In this document: positions 34,836-44,999 of the stretch, piece by piece
How the letters are laid out: each line of letters starts with the position of its first letter
Numbering within the stretch: position 1 is the stretch's first letter
NCBI GenBank assembly: GCA_050084985.1
Contig: JBITNC010000001.1
Span: 40,114,001-40,178,000, forward strand
Direction of reading: 5' to 3'
Source: Nageia nagi
Taxonomy: Eukaryota > Pinophyta
Length of the DNA: 64,000 nt
The notes under the pieces: model-generated
Told to the model about the DNA's origin: nothing
The model's input: only the letters and a program-made list of their open reading frames with translations
Database searches by the model: none
Translations under genes and position numbers: made by a program

Positions 34836-35123
34836 TGTTTACAAATAAAAGTGTATTTGAGAATGCAAATAAATAAATACCTATAGTCCTAAAAGAAATT
34901 TTGTAAATTCTAAGCTAACGGATAGCAATTTATAAGAAGACAATCTGATATATAAGATAATGAATAACTAGAATCAAAATGATGTTACCAAACAAGACTA
35001 AGTTTGTGTACTTATCTCATGGAATGTACCTAATATTGATGCACAAAAGATAATGACAAAGCTCCAATAGCCAATGGAGTTTGTACTCAAAGTCATGGAG
35101 CAAGATGATCTATCTTTGTATCA
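34836..35123 (-). repeat. 5' LTR of the Tat-like element
   Basis: TG..CA bounded on the plus strand (TGTTTACA to GTATCA). On the minus strand it is followed by TTTTGGTGAACCCACATGA, a plausible but unidentified tRNA primer site. The outer end is placed by where homology to 26530 resumes. Confidence 0.6.
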
Positions 35124-35590
35124 TCTCTGAGTTTATCTCATCATTTGCTGATGTTATCATGAAGAATGCAGGAGTGGGTATGAATGTTGAAGCCTTGTAA
35201 AATATACTAAGTATGAATGAATCCTTAGGTAGGTGGGTTGTATAAGTCTTTGGAAGGTTTCCTTCTAAAAAATTGAATCTTTTGAGTTAAACTAATAGGG
35301 AAAAGGGATTCAAGAGGCAAGAATAGCTAGATAGAAAAGGGATATAGAAGTTAAGAGACTAGAAAAAGGTATATGTTAGAATTTCAACAAGGATTTTTTA
35401 AAATCCATAAGGTAATAAAATATATAGTTTCATCATTTTGATAACTTTAAGAAATAATTTGAAAAATGAGGATAAGATCACTTGTTGAACATTTTCTTCT
35501 AAAACTAGCTTGGCCTTTAGCTCCTATCTTATTATCATTAAGTAAATAGTTAATCTACTTTTCTAGAATACAATCATGGAGTTTAGCAAG

Positions 35591-35868
35591 CTACACATCT
35601 ATCTCATTTATTGATATTTCCTGGTATTTATTTTAATATTAATTTATTTATGTTAAATATTATTTTATTTTATTTCATATTATATATGATTTATTTTATT
35701 TGCTATTCTAATATTGTAATTATATTTTTGAAGTCGACTTTCTTTTAAATAATAAAGTTAATTATTTTTTTTAAATATTGAAGTCGACGTTTAACGGGCA
35801 TACTCACATGCGACATTTGGCTCCCCACTCCATCCCTATGCTGTAGCTAGATCATGTCTCTCGACATT
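35591..35868. other. Segment-specific insertion
   Basis: About 280 bp with no counterpart in copy 1 (which has about 35 unrelated bases there). It contains two 'ttgaagtcgac' phrases (35732, 35780). No terminal repeats or TSD were identified. Confidence 0.45.
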
Positions 35869-36192
35869 AATTAGACAAATTGATTTTGTATTGAAACTTA
35901 TAATCCATAGTTTGAAGAATCTTTCTTTAATAAATATTGAAAAGGATCTAAATGTAAGAAACAAAAATAAAATTTCTATTTTTTTCGCTTGATATCCTTT
36001 AATGTCTTTAACCTTCCTTTTGAATGCTTCTTAATTCTCCTTATTGATATTCTCTCCAAATAATATTTCAATATTAAATAATATAAACCACTAACTATTT
36101 TAAAATTTATAAAAAAAACTAAGATGTGAAGAAGAGGGTTAGGGTTTGAAGCGACTATAGAGGAGGGAGATGGTGATGAAGAAGAAGATGAG

Positions 36193-36654
36193 ATGGATGA
36201 CAGGGGCTTTGGTGTTGGTCGTTGGCAGCAACATGGACTAGAAAATCCTCTCGAGATCTGTTATGGAGATGTTATCAGGGTTGAGAACGAGTTGGGCTTT
36301 TCCCACATCCCCAAATGCCCTCTAGCAAATATTGGGTATATTATTGAAGATCTTACCGATTGTATCTTTGCAGATGGAAATCACCATGTTCTTCAAGAAG
36401 TTTCTATTTACGAAGGAAGATCATCTCCATCTTTTGTTTCAAGATCTATGATCCTATTTGATGAGAAGGGTCTACATAACATTGATACACCTAGGATAGA
36501 GCCACATGATTGCCCTTCTATTTTGGATTTTGATATGATGGATGTGGGCTTCTTTTATGGCCATAAGGGGAAGATTCAAGACCAATCTTTTTGCAAGGAA
36601 TATGGCAAGAAGTTAGAGGGTAAAACCCTAGATGAACTCTATGATCAAAGTTGA
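36193..36654 (+). CDS. Unknown 153-codon ORF in duplicated segment
   Basis: The open frame encodes MDDRGFGVGRWQQHGLEN through IPKCPLANIGYIIED, MILFDEKGLHNIDT, DCPSILDFDMMDVGFFYGHK and ends LDELYDQS. The frame stays open upstream to a TGA at 36127-36129 and there encodes an acidic EEGDGDEEEDE stretch without an ATG. It may be an internal exon or the start of a longer protein. There is no signal peptide, membrane segment or motif I know. The duplicate at 27288-27826 is broken. A long opposite-strand ORF (36628-37152) adjoins its end. It could be a captured gene fragment inside an old transposon; I cannot name a function. Confidence 0.4.
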   Translation: MDDRGFGVGRWQQHGLENPLEICYGDVIRVENELGFSHIPKCPLANIGYIIEDLTDCIFADGNHHVLQEVSIYEGRSSPSFVSRSMILFDEKGLHNIDTPRIEPHDCPSILDFDMMDVGFFYGHKGKIQDQSFCKEYGKKLEGKTLDELYDQS

Positions 36655-37152
36655 AAGGCAATGTTGGTGATAAAGGGGTTGATAGCCATTCGACCTTTCC
36701 ATGGAATCACAATTTTCCACCAACAAGATCTTAGCCCTCTTCTTTGTTGATACACATATGGGTCTAAAGGAGCATATGGACTTCTCTTTGGGTGCATAAT
36801 TTTCCCCCTCAAAGATTGAAGGTATTTTTTGTGCCAACCCACTTTTATATTCAGATTCAAATAACTTTTCCCAAAATAGTGTGTAGGTTTTGTTGTAGCT
36901 AGAAGATCTAAATCTGGGTTTTGATGCAATGGAGGGAAATAAGCCTTTTACTAAAAGTCCCTTTGGTGATCCTGAAGCATCAGTATTCATGATCCTCCTA
37001 AGAAAACTTGAAGGAGATCTGGTGTAGGAGTAATGGTTTGGGAGGAGATAGAGTTTTCTGATCCAAATCTTGAACATGTTATCTTCTGATGGGGATTCAA
37101 AGGTTTTTTTCAATCTTTGTACTAGTCTCAATAGAGTGGCTCTCGAAAACAC
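36628..37152 (-). CDS. Opposite-strand 174-codon ORF, uncertain
   Basis: It begins MFSRATLLRLVQRLKKTFES and includes FWEKLFESEYKSGLAQKIPS. The duplicate at 27915-28316 keeps 133 codons. The first 118 or so residues align between copies; then the frames part. It is basic, and no domain is recognised. It may be a chance frame on the complement of a plus-strand gene, since both strands of this segment stay fairly open. Confidence 0.25.
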   Translation of the reverse strand: MFSRATLLRLVQRLKKTFESPSEDNMFKIWIRKLYLLPNHYSYTRSPSSFLRRIMNTDASGSPKGLLVKGLFPSIASKPRFRSSSYNKTYTLFWEKLFESEYKSGLAQKIPSIFEGENYAPKEKSICSFRPICVSTKKRAKILLVENCDSMERSNGYQPLYHQHCLSTLIIEFI

Positions 37153-37561
37153 TAAACTGAAGGAAGGTTTGCACTAGAAGAGTCCCCTCTTCTTGACATT
37201 ATTATGGAGGGGGCTCCTCTAAGGTCTTCAAAGTTGCATCTTTTTCTTTTAAGTCTTATCCTAGCAGACTCCTTGGAGAGACTTCCAGAAGGGCGATGTC
37301 TCGGAGTCCTTCTCTGTAGGAAGGAATTCTTTTTTTAATGCCAAATTCACTTTCAAATTTTCAAGCTCAACTTTCAAACGAAAAGATAAATATCAATGCT
37401 CCTTTTAAAAGAAATTGTAAACATGAAAAGGAAATATCTTAGTATAAAGATCATGGATAAAAAATCCATCAATAATACTAAATCTTTGTTACATTAACAT
37501 ATATTTTGAAGAATTGTAAAAAAAAAACAAATAATCAAAATCCCACTTTCCATTTTTATCA

Positions 37562-37581
37562 ATATATATATATATATATAA
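37562..37581. repeat. (TA)n microsatellite, short allele of the duplicate
   Basis: 20 bp, homologous to the 58-bp tract at 28732. Confidence 0.85.
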
Positions 37582-37865
37582 AACTAGTTTAAACCTTATA
37601 AATATCTACAAATGCTAGTTTAAAATCATAAGGCTCACACGTGTAATTCGAAGAATAAACTAAAAATCTACACCGTTTAGACAGAGGATTTTCATTTCAA
37701 CACTCGTCGACATCGCTAATGATCTTTTATCAAATTTTATTTTTAGCGACATGGTAAAAGACGGAGGAAATTTTAACGAACAGTGGATGCGGAATATGTC
37801 AAGACATGTCAAATTCAGCTCGCCTATCTCCTCTACCAGTAGTTAAAGGCGTTCGCTGCAGTCTT

Positions 37866-37941
37866 CGTTATCAACGACTGAATGGTCTTCGCCGTTTGGT
37901 TTGCGTTATCAACGACTGAATGGTCTTCGCCGTTTGGTTTA
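37866..37941. repeat. Perfect 38-bp tandem duplication
   Basis: Two adjacent copies of a unit containing 'cgttatcaacgactgaatgg' with period 38; only the last few bases differ. Its period is not a multiple of three, so it shifts the minus-strand frame that crosses it. Confidence 0.9.
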
Positions 37942-38077
37942 CGCTCAGTTGACCCAAATTACTGCGAGATGCCTCGTCAAGCTTAAATGGAGCCGCAAAG
38001 TCTTTAACCTCCAAACTCGACATATTTTCTAGTACGAGGTTTTGGAAATTCCTCGACTTGGGGGTAAGATTTCGCAT
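37871..38077 (-). CDS. Possible small gene or first exon, minus strand
   Basis: The 68-codon frame begins MRNLTPKSRNFQNLVLENMS; an alternative start at the second Met gives MSSLEVKDFAAPFKLDEASR. The text has balanced composition and CpG like the neighbouring plus-strand ORF, unlike the surrounding transposon debris. The 38-bp tandem duplication lies in its 3' end and changes the last residues. I do not recognise a family. It could be a first exon transcribed divergently from 38527. Confidence 0.35.
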   Translation of the reverse strand: MRNLTPKSRNFQNLVLENMSSLEVKDFAAPFKLDEASRSNLGQLSVNQTAKTIQSLITQTKRRRPFSR

Positions 38078-38526
38078 ACTTAAACATTTTTAAATTTGAA
38101 TCTGTTTTCTACAATAAACCGATGAATATTTTCGCTTCTTCAACGTAGGCGTGTAATCTCTGTATCCACTAAAGAAAGCCGGATTTCCTTCTAGCTTTAT
38201 TGAATTCATCAAATTTCATGATTTTACTGCAAACTTAGCTAGGAATTCGAAGTTTTCAATGGTAGGCCTTGCAGATGAGAAATAAAACAGAGCATTGACA
38301 GGAGCAGGGCTTAAATTCTGCTATTATTGCTCTGATTTCTAAATTCTTCAGGATGTCCATGTTATTTGTCCCTAGGTTTTTCAAGCGACTAAATAGAATA
38401 TATTTTTCGATGTTTTAACAACAGCCGGAGCCGAATTTAAGCAGGACCTTAGGAATATCGCGGCGATCTGGAATTAATCTGATACACGTACGGACTTTCG
38501 TTTTTGTTAACCTAAATCGAGGAACT
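38078..38526. promoter_or_regulatory. Possible divergent promoter region
   Basis: 450 bp between two diverging candidate ORFs, with CpG sites and no transposon text. There is no convincing TATA box in either direction. Confidence 0.3.
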
Positions 38527-38967
38527 ATGTGTGCCGGGACGGCTCACTCGTTGTACATGCCTACCGGCAACTGGTGCGATTCGAGCGAAGATTATTTGAG
38601 TCTTCTCCAGGCGAACGAAGGCGAGGTTTTATATGTGAGTCCGAGGAAGTGCATGGGAAGTCGAGAGTATTTGGCGAGACAGGCGTTTCTGCGAAGCTAT
38701 CATTTCTGCGTTGAAGAAACGTTCAAAGACAAGCTCAGGCGATCGGTTCGGAGGTTGAACGAGGAATCGTTGGATGAAATTGTGAAGCCCACGCTCAGAA
38801 AATGGATGAGAGCTACCAAAGACTTTTTGAGCCGCCACTATGAAGTTGTTGTTGAAAGGAAAGCGAAGCAGACGATGAATTCATGGCCTGTTACGTACTT
38901 GCGTCGTGTCTTTGTCGTGGAAAACAAGTACAAATTTGCCACTCCACATGTTTGGAGCTATTTCTAA
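38527..38967 (+). CDS. Uncharacterised 146-aa basic plant protein candidate
   Basis: The frame starts MCAGTAHSLYMPTGNWCDSS and continues with ANEGEVLYVSPRKCMGSREY, RQAFLRSYHFCVEETF and a basic stretch KDKLRRSVRRLNEE. A second basic helix-like segment follows (LRKWMRATKDFLSRHY). Cytosolic or nuclear location is likely, since no signal peptide or membrane segment is present. Third codon positions are GC-richer than nearby DNA and CpG is frequent, as in real low-copy plant genes. The LRSYxF motif reminds me of small uncharacterised plant proteins, but I cannot confirm a family. A GT donor-like site lies just after the stop (38980), so a 3'UTR intron or an alternative C-terminus is possible. Confidence 0.6.
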   Translation: MCAGTAHSLYMPTGNWCDSSEDYLSLLQANEGEVLYVSPRKCMGSREYLARQAFLRSYHFCVEETFKDKLRRSVRRLNEESLDEIVKPTLRKWMRATKDFLSRHYEVVVERKAKQTMNSWPVTYLRRVFVVENKYKFATPHVWSYF

Positions 38968-39200
38968 AGGCATGTTCAGGTAATGGTATAAATTTGTTTT
39001 GTGATATCGAATTTTTGCTTTCAGATTTTGCTTGCATATGCTCATTTTTTTCTTCTTTTGCAATTGCATCTGCTTACAGAGTTTTCTTGGTTGATATGCA
39101 TGTTATTCTTAAAGATCTGAAGGTAAGGTGCGATTCCTGGGACTTTCGCGAACGCAAAGAGATAATGTGATGACATATTATACGGAATTTAGAGACGATG
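38968..39200 (+). other. Probable 3' UTR with intron-like borders
   Basis: A CAG/GTAATG donor at 38977-38982 and a pyrimidine-rich acceptor ending TTACAG at 39079 bound a 100-bp T-rich stretch. A second donor-like AAG/GTAAGG follows at 39120-39126. Inference only. Confidence 0.35.
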
Positions 39201-39602
39201 TATCCCTGTAATATTAAACTTAGCAATGTTGCTATAGTTATGGAGGTTTGTGGTGGAGCTATTAGTGAAACTATGTTTGGAGGGGTAGATATTTGACTTA
39301 ATTTTAACTTTTTTTTACTTTGTATGTTCCATGTGTATGAATATGGTTTGTACTGTTTTATGTGCTTTAAATGTGGGTTTACTATGTTCGTATCATTGAT
39401 TTTCTTTTGTATTTAAATCTATGTATATGTAAAATTAATTGAATCTTGAAATCATGGTTCATTTTAATATGTAATAAATTAATATAATATTAAAATTTGG
39501 ATTTTATTTTATTATAAAGGATATATATAGTTTATGCTATTCAAATATGTATAATAAGGGATTGATGTTTTTATTCATTATGTTTTTGGTAATCTTAATA
39601 TT
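39201..39602. other. AT-rich DNA, nothing recognised
   Basis: No frame, repeat or RNA signal seen. Confidence 0.5.
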
Positions 39603-39614
39603 TATGTGATTCAA
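39603..39614. repeat. SINE target-site duplication, left
   Basis: TATGTGATTCAA; identical 12 bases at 39864-39875. Confidence 0.88.
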
Positions 39615-39863
39615 TTTTTTTTTTTTTATGGAATCATCTTGTTTTTAAGAAACAAGGAAAGTTAGCCTTTATCTTAAGTAGTAACGGGCAGGAGTATCTA
39701 TTCTGGTAAATTCACTTAGGACTTGCACTTGGCATGACTGTACCACGATAACTTTGTGTATTCTATGCATTCAACCCAAAGAGGGGAGATTTGAACCTGT
39801 GGCTTCTCACATGAGAGTTTTCATCTACCCCTTATTCTCCAACTCCCTTATTGGTTTATTTGC
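39615..39863 (-). mobile_element. tRNA-derived SINE, minus strand
   Basis: The 249-bp element has an A13 tail on its own strand (T13 at 39615-39627). Near its 5' end is an RNA polymerase III B box GGTTCAAATC (complement of 39788-39797) and, about 40 bp upstream, an A-box-like GGGAGTTGG (complement of 39838-39846). Perfect 12-bp TSDs flank it. These are the hallmarks of a tRNA-type SINE moved by a LINE. The body between the B box and the tail carries no coding sequence. The perfect TSDs suggest a fairly recent insertion. Confidence 0.87.
39788..39797 (-). promoter_or_regulatory. Pol III B box of the SINE
   Basis: GGTTCAAATC on the minus strand fits the tRNA B-box consensus GGTTCGANTC with one change. 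Confidence 0.75.
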
Positions 39864-39875
39864 TATGTGATTCAA
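39864..39875. repeat. SINE target-site duplication, right
   Basis: TATGTGATTCAA, identical to 39603-39614. Confidence 0.88.
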
Positions 39876-40690
39876 ATTGGAAATAAGAGGAAAAATAAAT
39901 AAAAATAAATTCTAACAAGTTCTTCGAAAGTGAATTAAAAACATGTTTAAAGTAAAGAAATCACATTTATTCTACTGGGAAAGTAAGCAAACAACTAATA
40001 ACATAGTAAGCAAGCAATTGATAACATACATTCACATAGTATTGAAGCCAGAACTAATTTTTTTCATTATATTAATGAGATATTAAAATTAGAAAAATAC
40101 CTCTATATAATGTGAAGTTTTTTTTTAAAATTCATGCTAATACCTACTATCTTTGATATAACCCCTTATATATCAAAAAATGCCAAGAGATGTCATTTTC
40201 GAGGACGTTTATCTTATTTCTTATTATTGTTATATCTAATAACTTTTGAGCAATCATTTTTTGAAATCATTTAAACTTTTTTTAATAAAATAAATTAAAG
40301 AGATGTTTTACACAAAACCCAAAATTTATTACTGAAAATCCTACCCCTCTTGTATAAATCACAATATTAGAGAATCCATGAACTAACTACTTTCATCTTG
40401 AAAAATAAATTTAAAAAAAAAGTATTGATAAAATTTAAAATTGATATCCTAAAATTTAAAAAATTTAAATTTAAAATTTAATATTATATTTTTCTTTTTC
40501 TTTATTATAGGTTAATTTTTAAATATTAATATATATATTTTTGGTAATCTTTAATGATTATATTGCTAAAAAATGGAAAGAGGTTTTTGGTTGACCTCAA
40601 AACCTTACAAAAGTCAAAATTAAGGATTTACAAGGAAGAAAAGATACATTGTGAATTACATCAAGAAGATTGAAGGAATCCGATATTACA
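39876..40690. other. AT-rich DNA, nothing recognised
   Basis: Long A/T runs with no coding signal. Confidence 0.5.
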
Positions 40691-41651
40691 AAAAATATTA
40701 AGCTATGCCATAAAGTTCTAGACCACATGAGATAATGTTGGAAGAGGTCAGCTATGATGAGTCAACCTCAAATAATCTAATGAGGTAGGATGAATGCGCA
40801 ACATGTTTCTTTTAGCACAGAGCTCAACAAGTGGAGCGAAGAAGTAGTCAAGGTTGGAGTCATAGTTGGTATATCATTCATCAACTGTAGTTTGAAGAGA
40901 GGCCAAAAGCTATGCCACTTGATGAGGGTTGAGACCATGAGTCGGGACATGATGATGGGTTTCCTCCTCTAGGTGATCATTTTGAGTAGGGGAACTATGA
41001 ATAGTAATGGTTTGATGGGGAGTTAACTTCAAAGCTCGATTGTATTTTAGCTTGATGAGACCTTAGTGGATAAAGTTACCTGAGCTTGACACTTTCCCCC
41101 TTTCAACATAGCATTTGAGAGAATGCACTAGAAAATAGGGAAAGTTCAGATCTCTCCCCATGAAATGGGTCATTATTGCCATATGAAGGTTAAGGATTAT
41201 TACCATTCCTCCTTCCAGAGTGGAGTAGTTCACTATCATCTTGTGGATATCTTACCATTAATCTAGCAACTGATTAATATCAAATCCAGATCTTAGTTTC
41301 TTACATACGTATAGTATGATTCATGAAGTACTCTGCCTCCCCATAATTCTTTTTCAATTCCCTATTAATTATTCTTTCTTATGTTGACAAGCTGATGATT
41401 TGGGTAATGTTGCTTTCTTCAAAGTTATAATTGACGGACCTAATTACAGCTTTGTTCTCCTCCCAACACTGCACCACTTGATTAGTTAAATTTTGGTCAT
41501 GTCCATGCAAATGTTTCATAAAAGGATCTATATTGAATTCACATAAGGTAGTCCACACCCTTGCTTTTAGCTTGTAACTCACATTGCTCATAGGTTCCAA
41601 TCTCCTAATATCTATTACCAGTTCTCTAAACTCACTAGGAAGTAAATTCAT
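40690..41651 (-). pseudogene. Decayed plant-specific ORF
   Basis: On the minus strand an open part (41379-41651) reads MNLLPSEFRELVIDIRRLEP and VVQCWEENKAVIRSVNYNFE. Beyond stops, other pieces follow: YSTLEGGMVIILNLHMAIM and FPYFLVHSLKCYVERGKVSS. The layout recalls long hypothetical proteins dispersed in gymnosperm genomes and thought to ride on transposons. That is memory of a pattern, not a match I can show. Function is unknown. Confidence 0.4.
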
Positions 41652-41959
41652 AGCTACTCTATTCTAATCTAGGATGAGATGAAGGGGGATGAACTTGATA
41701 AGCCGAGGATAGGGGATTGTACACAAAAAATGATGACTTCCTTGATGCTAAAATGATCTTTCTTTACAAAGCTACATTCTAATTTATCATCTAAGTTGAT
41801 TTCCTATATCTTGATGGCTTGAACTTTAGATCAAATCTTATTAAGTTGAGCATTGAGATTAATATTGGTGCTATCATGAATATTCTAGCTACCTACCCCC
41901 TCTTGGACATGAATGTAGTCATAGGCTTTTACTATTTGGTGTAACATTGACCAATTAGC

Positions 41960-44808
41960 TGAGGCTAGGTAATCATGCTAAGAGTTGAGAGGGAGGTATT
42001 TAACCTATCTATATTCCCAAAAAAATATATGATTTCCTTTTTTAATAGACCATTTAATATTTATGACCAAGATACTTTTAATGTATCTAAACCCATTCCA
42101 AAAGGTAGATCCATTAGGCAAGTTATGATTTCGAATGAAGAGATTTGAGCCTTTCAAATACTTGGTTTTGCATATGTTCACCTAGTTCACACTCTCTTCA
42201 TTTTGCAATTTCCAAGCCATCTTGTTTCTCAATGCGTGGCTTATATGTTTCATTTTTCTAATCCCAAGACCTCCTCTATTCTTAGATTGACAAACTTAGT
42301 CCCATGCCACAAGCAACCATTTATGATTTGCAATAGTGCTAAACCACAAAAATCTGCAACAAATATGATCTATAGCTTGAAAAATCAAAATTGGTATTTT
42401 AGACACCATAACACTATAGATTGGAACTCTTTGAAGAGTTGATTTGATAAGCTAGAGTTTTCATGCATGGCTTAAGGTAGCCTCTTTGCACCATATGAGT
42501 TTAGAGTTGATTTTGAAAATGATAGAGTCTCAATAGGTCTTCTTCAGGCACCCCATAAAGAATGGCATACCAAGATACAATGAAGGTAAAGAGTTAACCT
42601 TGCAATTGAATACTTTAGTAATTTTTTCCTATTGTTATAAGGGGCTATTAAAGAAGCAGAGATGAGTTTTTTGGAAGTTAATCTTTTGATGAGAACTATT
42701 TTTAAGATTTGTAAAAGTTTTTGAGCTTATTTAATGGAGGTATGACCACTCATGATTATGTCATCAACAAATTAATGATGGGATATTGGCTCATAGTTTG
42801 GTCCTAGTTTCATTCATTAGAGTTGACCTTACTTCCTTTTTGTGCTTAATAATCTCCCTAGAGCTTTCACCATAAGGATAAAGAGGTAGGGAGAGATAGG
42901 GTCACCTTGAAGGAGGCCTCTTTAGGTTGTAAAAAAACCAACAACTCCACCATTAAAAAAAAATAGAGTAGGAAAGGGTTGAAATAAACCAATGAACCCA
43001 ATTACATCATTTTTGACAAAAACCAAACTTACAAAGCACCTTGCCTAGGAATTTCCAATTAACTCTATCATAGGCCTTTTGCATGTTAAGTTTTAGAAGT
43101 ATCCCTTCCTCCTTTATACCATGTAAAGAGTTAATAGTATAATGCATAACAATTATACCATATATGATTTACCTACTTTTGACGAATCCATCTTGTTCTT
43201 GAGATATGAGAAGAGTAAGATATTTTTGGAGTCTCGCTATAAGGATTTTAGTGATAATATTATAAACATATTTGGATAAGCTTATCAGCCTAAAGTTTTT
43301 GAATTCATTTGCACCCATATTCTTAGGAAGGAGGGCAATAAAAGTGGTGTTCTAGGATTTTTGAAGTTTAGATCTCCAAAAAAACTCTAAAATTGCATTA
43401 GTGATGACCTTACCAATAATATGCTAGCACTTTTGATAGAATCCTGTAAGAAAATTGTTTGGCCCAAGAGATTTATTAGGAGTCATACTAAAGATTGCAT
43501 TCTTGACTTCTTCAATAAACAATCTTTTGAGATCATCTCTAGTCTACTGATAAAAAATAGTTGGTATTTCCTCTAGTAACTCGTCCATAGTCTATTCATC
43601 TTCTACTTAGTCCAAGACTAGTAGGTTCTCATAGAAGGTTATAGCCTCCTTTTTAATGTCATCCACATATTGAAGAATTGATTGATCAAATTTCTTGATT
43701 TTTGATATTCTATTGTAGCTTCTTCTTGAAACAATAGCTAGCTTGAAACATTTGGTGTTTTTCATCCCCCTCCTTCAACCATGCCATCCTAGATTTTTAT
43801 TTCTAGTGGACTTCTTCTTATGCCATGGTATTGTAAAGTTCAAAGAGGATTATTTTCTCTTCTTCATCATTCTTAGAACTTTTTCCTTCTATCTCTATTT
43901 TTATATTGATTTTTCTTAATTTTTCTTGAAGAATGACCTTTATTTCATTTATATTCCTAAAGTGTTCCTTGTTTCACTTTTTAAGGTGGGCTTTTAAGAT
44001 TTGATGTTTAGTGAAAACACGATACATAGATGTTCCTTTGATTTGAATATCCCACCAACCTTGAATGTTGGTAAAGAAATCCTTGTGTTGCATCCACATT
44101 AGCTCAAATCTGAACAAACTTTTTTTCTTCTCCTCTTTATCAATCTAAAGAAGAAAAGGTCTATGATCAGAACCTATGGTGTGAAGTGGGGATGAAGTTT
44201 CTTGATGGTAAAGGTTCCTCCACTTACTAGTTACCATTACCCTATCAAGTTTTCTTTGAATATGGTTACTATTTAGGCATTTATTATACCATGTATAGGA
44301 ATTCCCTTCTAGAGTCTTATCAATTAGTTATATTTCATTGAAAAAGTTCCTAAATTTTTACATTCATTGTTAGAATCCCTAATCACTACCCATTCTTCTT
44401 GGCTGAACCCTTGCTTATGGGCCATAAGATTTTTCCAAAAGGTAGCTCTAGCAACTATGTTATTTGGAGCATAAAAATTAGTAATGACAAAGGATTTATT
44501 ATCATTATTTTTAATTACATGCATAGAGATAACTCTTTTAGATAGGAAGGGATTCTGACCACTGACACCTTTGATGGGTCCCACATGGTTAGGAGACCTC
44601 TTGAGCTATTTTGATTCCCAATTGAGGGGATGGCAATATACTCAACATGCTTCCAGATCTTATTCTTAGCAGCTAAAGTTTTCTTCTCTTTTAGTTTAGT
44701 TTCTTGAAGCACCATGATAACTGGGTTGTTATCTCTTACTAGTTTCTTAGCAATAATTTGTCTCCCCAAATTGTTACCACCTCTGATATTCCAAGTGATT
44801 ATCTTCAT
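41960..44808 (-). pseudogene. L1 ORF2: endonuclease and reverse transcriptase
   Basis: The start MKIITWNIRGGNNLGRQIIA is the endonuclease N-terminus; VLQETKLKEKK contains its catalytic Glu and GSDHRPFLL (near 44160) its SDH end. The RT follows with KLNMQKAYDRVNWKFLGKVL, a mutated F-V-D-D at 42760-42771 and, near 42250, GLG-type text of the C-terminal region. Both catalytic Asp of the palm box remain, but the frame is broken many times. A parasitic element; no host role is implied. Confidence 0.85.
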
Positions 44809-44999
44809 TTATAACCTATTTGATTGAATAAATCTCTTTCTTTGGTATAAGGTTTTCTATGTTCCATTTGTTACTTCCTTTTCTATTTCTACTTTTCTTT
44901 GAATGTTATTTGGTCTCCTACTAAGGGTCATTTTTCCATAATCTACCTATTTCCTTGCATTCCTAGTCTATCACATTATGGAAGGGTCGAAGAGGTACT

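Larger units (their letters stand above)
31286..35123 (-). mobile_element. Tat-like Ty3/gypsy element with internal deletion
   Basis: On the minus strand: an LTR (34836-35123), a gag start, a jump to the end of RT, RNase H, a second RNase H-like domain, integrase, then a short LTR-like end (31286-about 31390). The second RNase H and the integrase text fit the Tat/Ogre group of gypsy elements. Protease and most of RT are deleted. The LTR end TGTTTACAAATAAAAGTG is shared by both ends. It lies between segments C2 and A2 of the tandem duplication. Confidence 0.82.
35127..37748. repeat. Duplicated segment A, copy 2
   Basis: Homologous to 26530-29008. It retains more CpG sites and open frames than copy 1. 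Confidence 0.88.

Noticed and set aside
39601-39880. A tRNA gene
   Set aside because: The B box is present but there is no acceptor stem or cloverleaf; the poly(A) tail and TSDs show a SINE.
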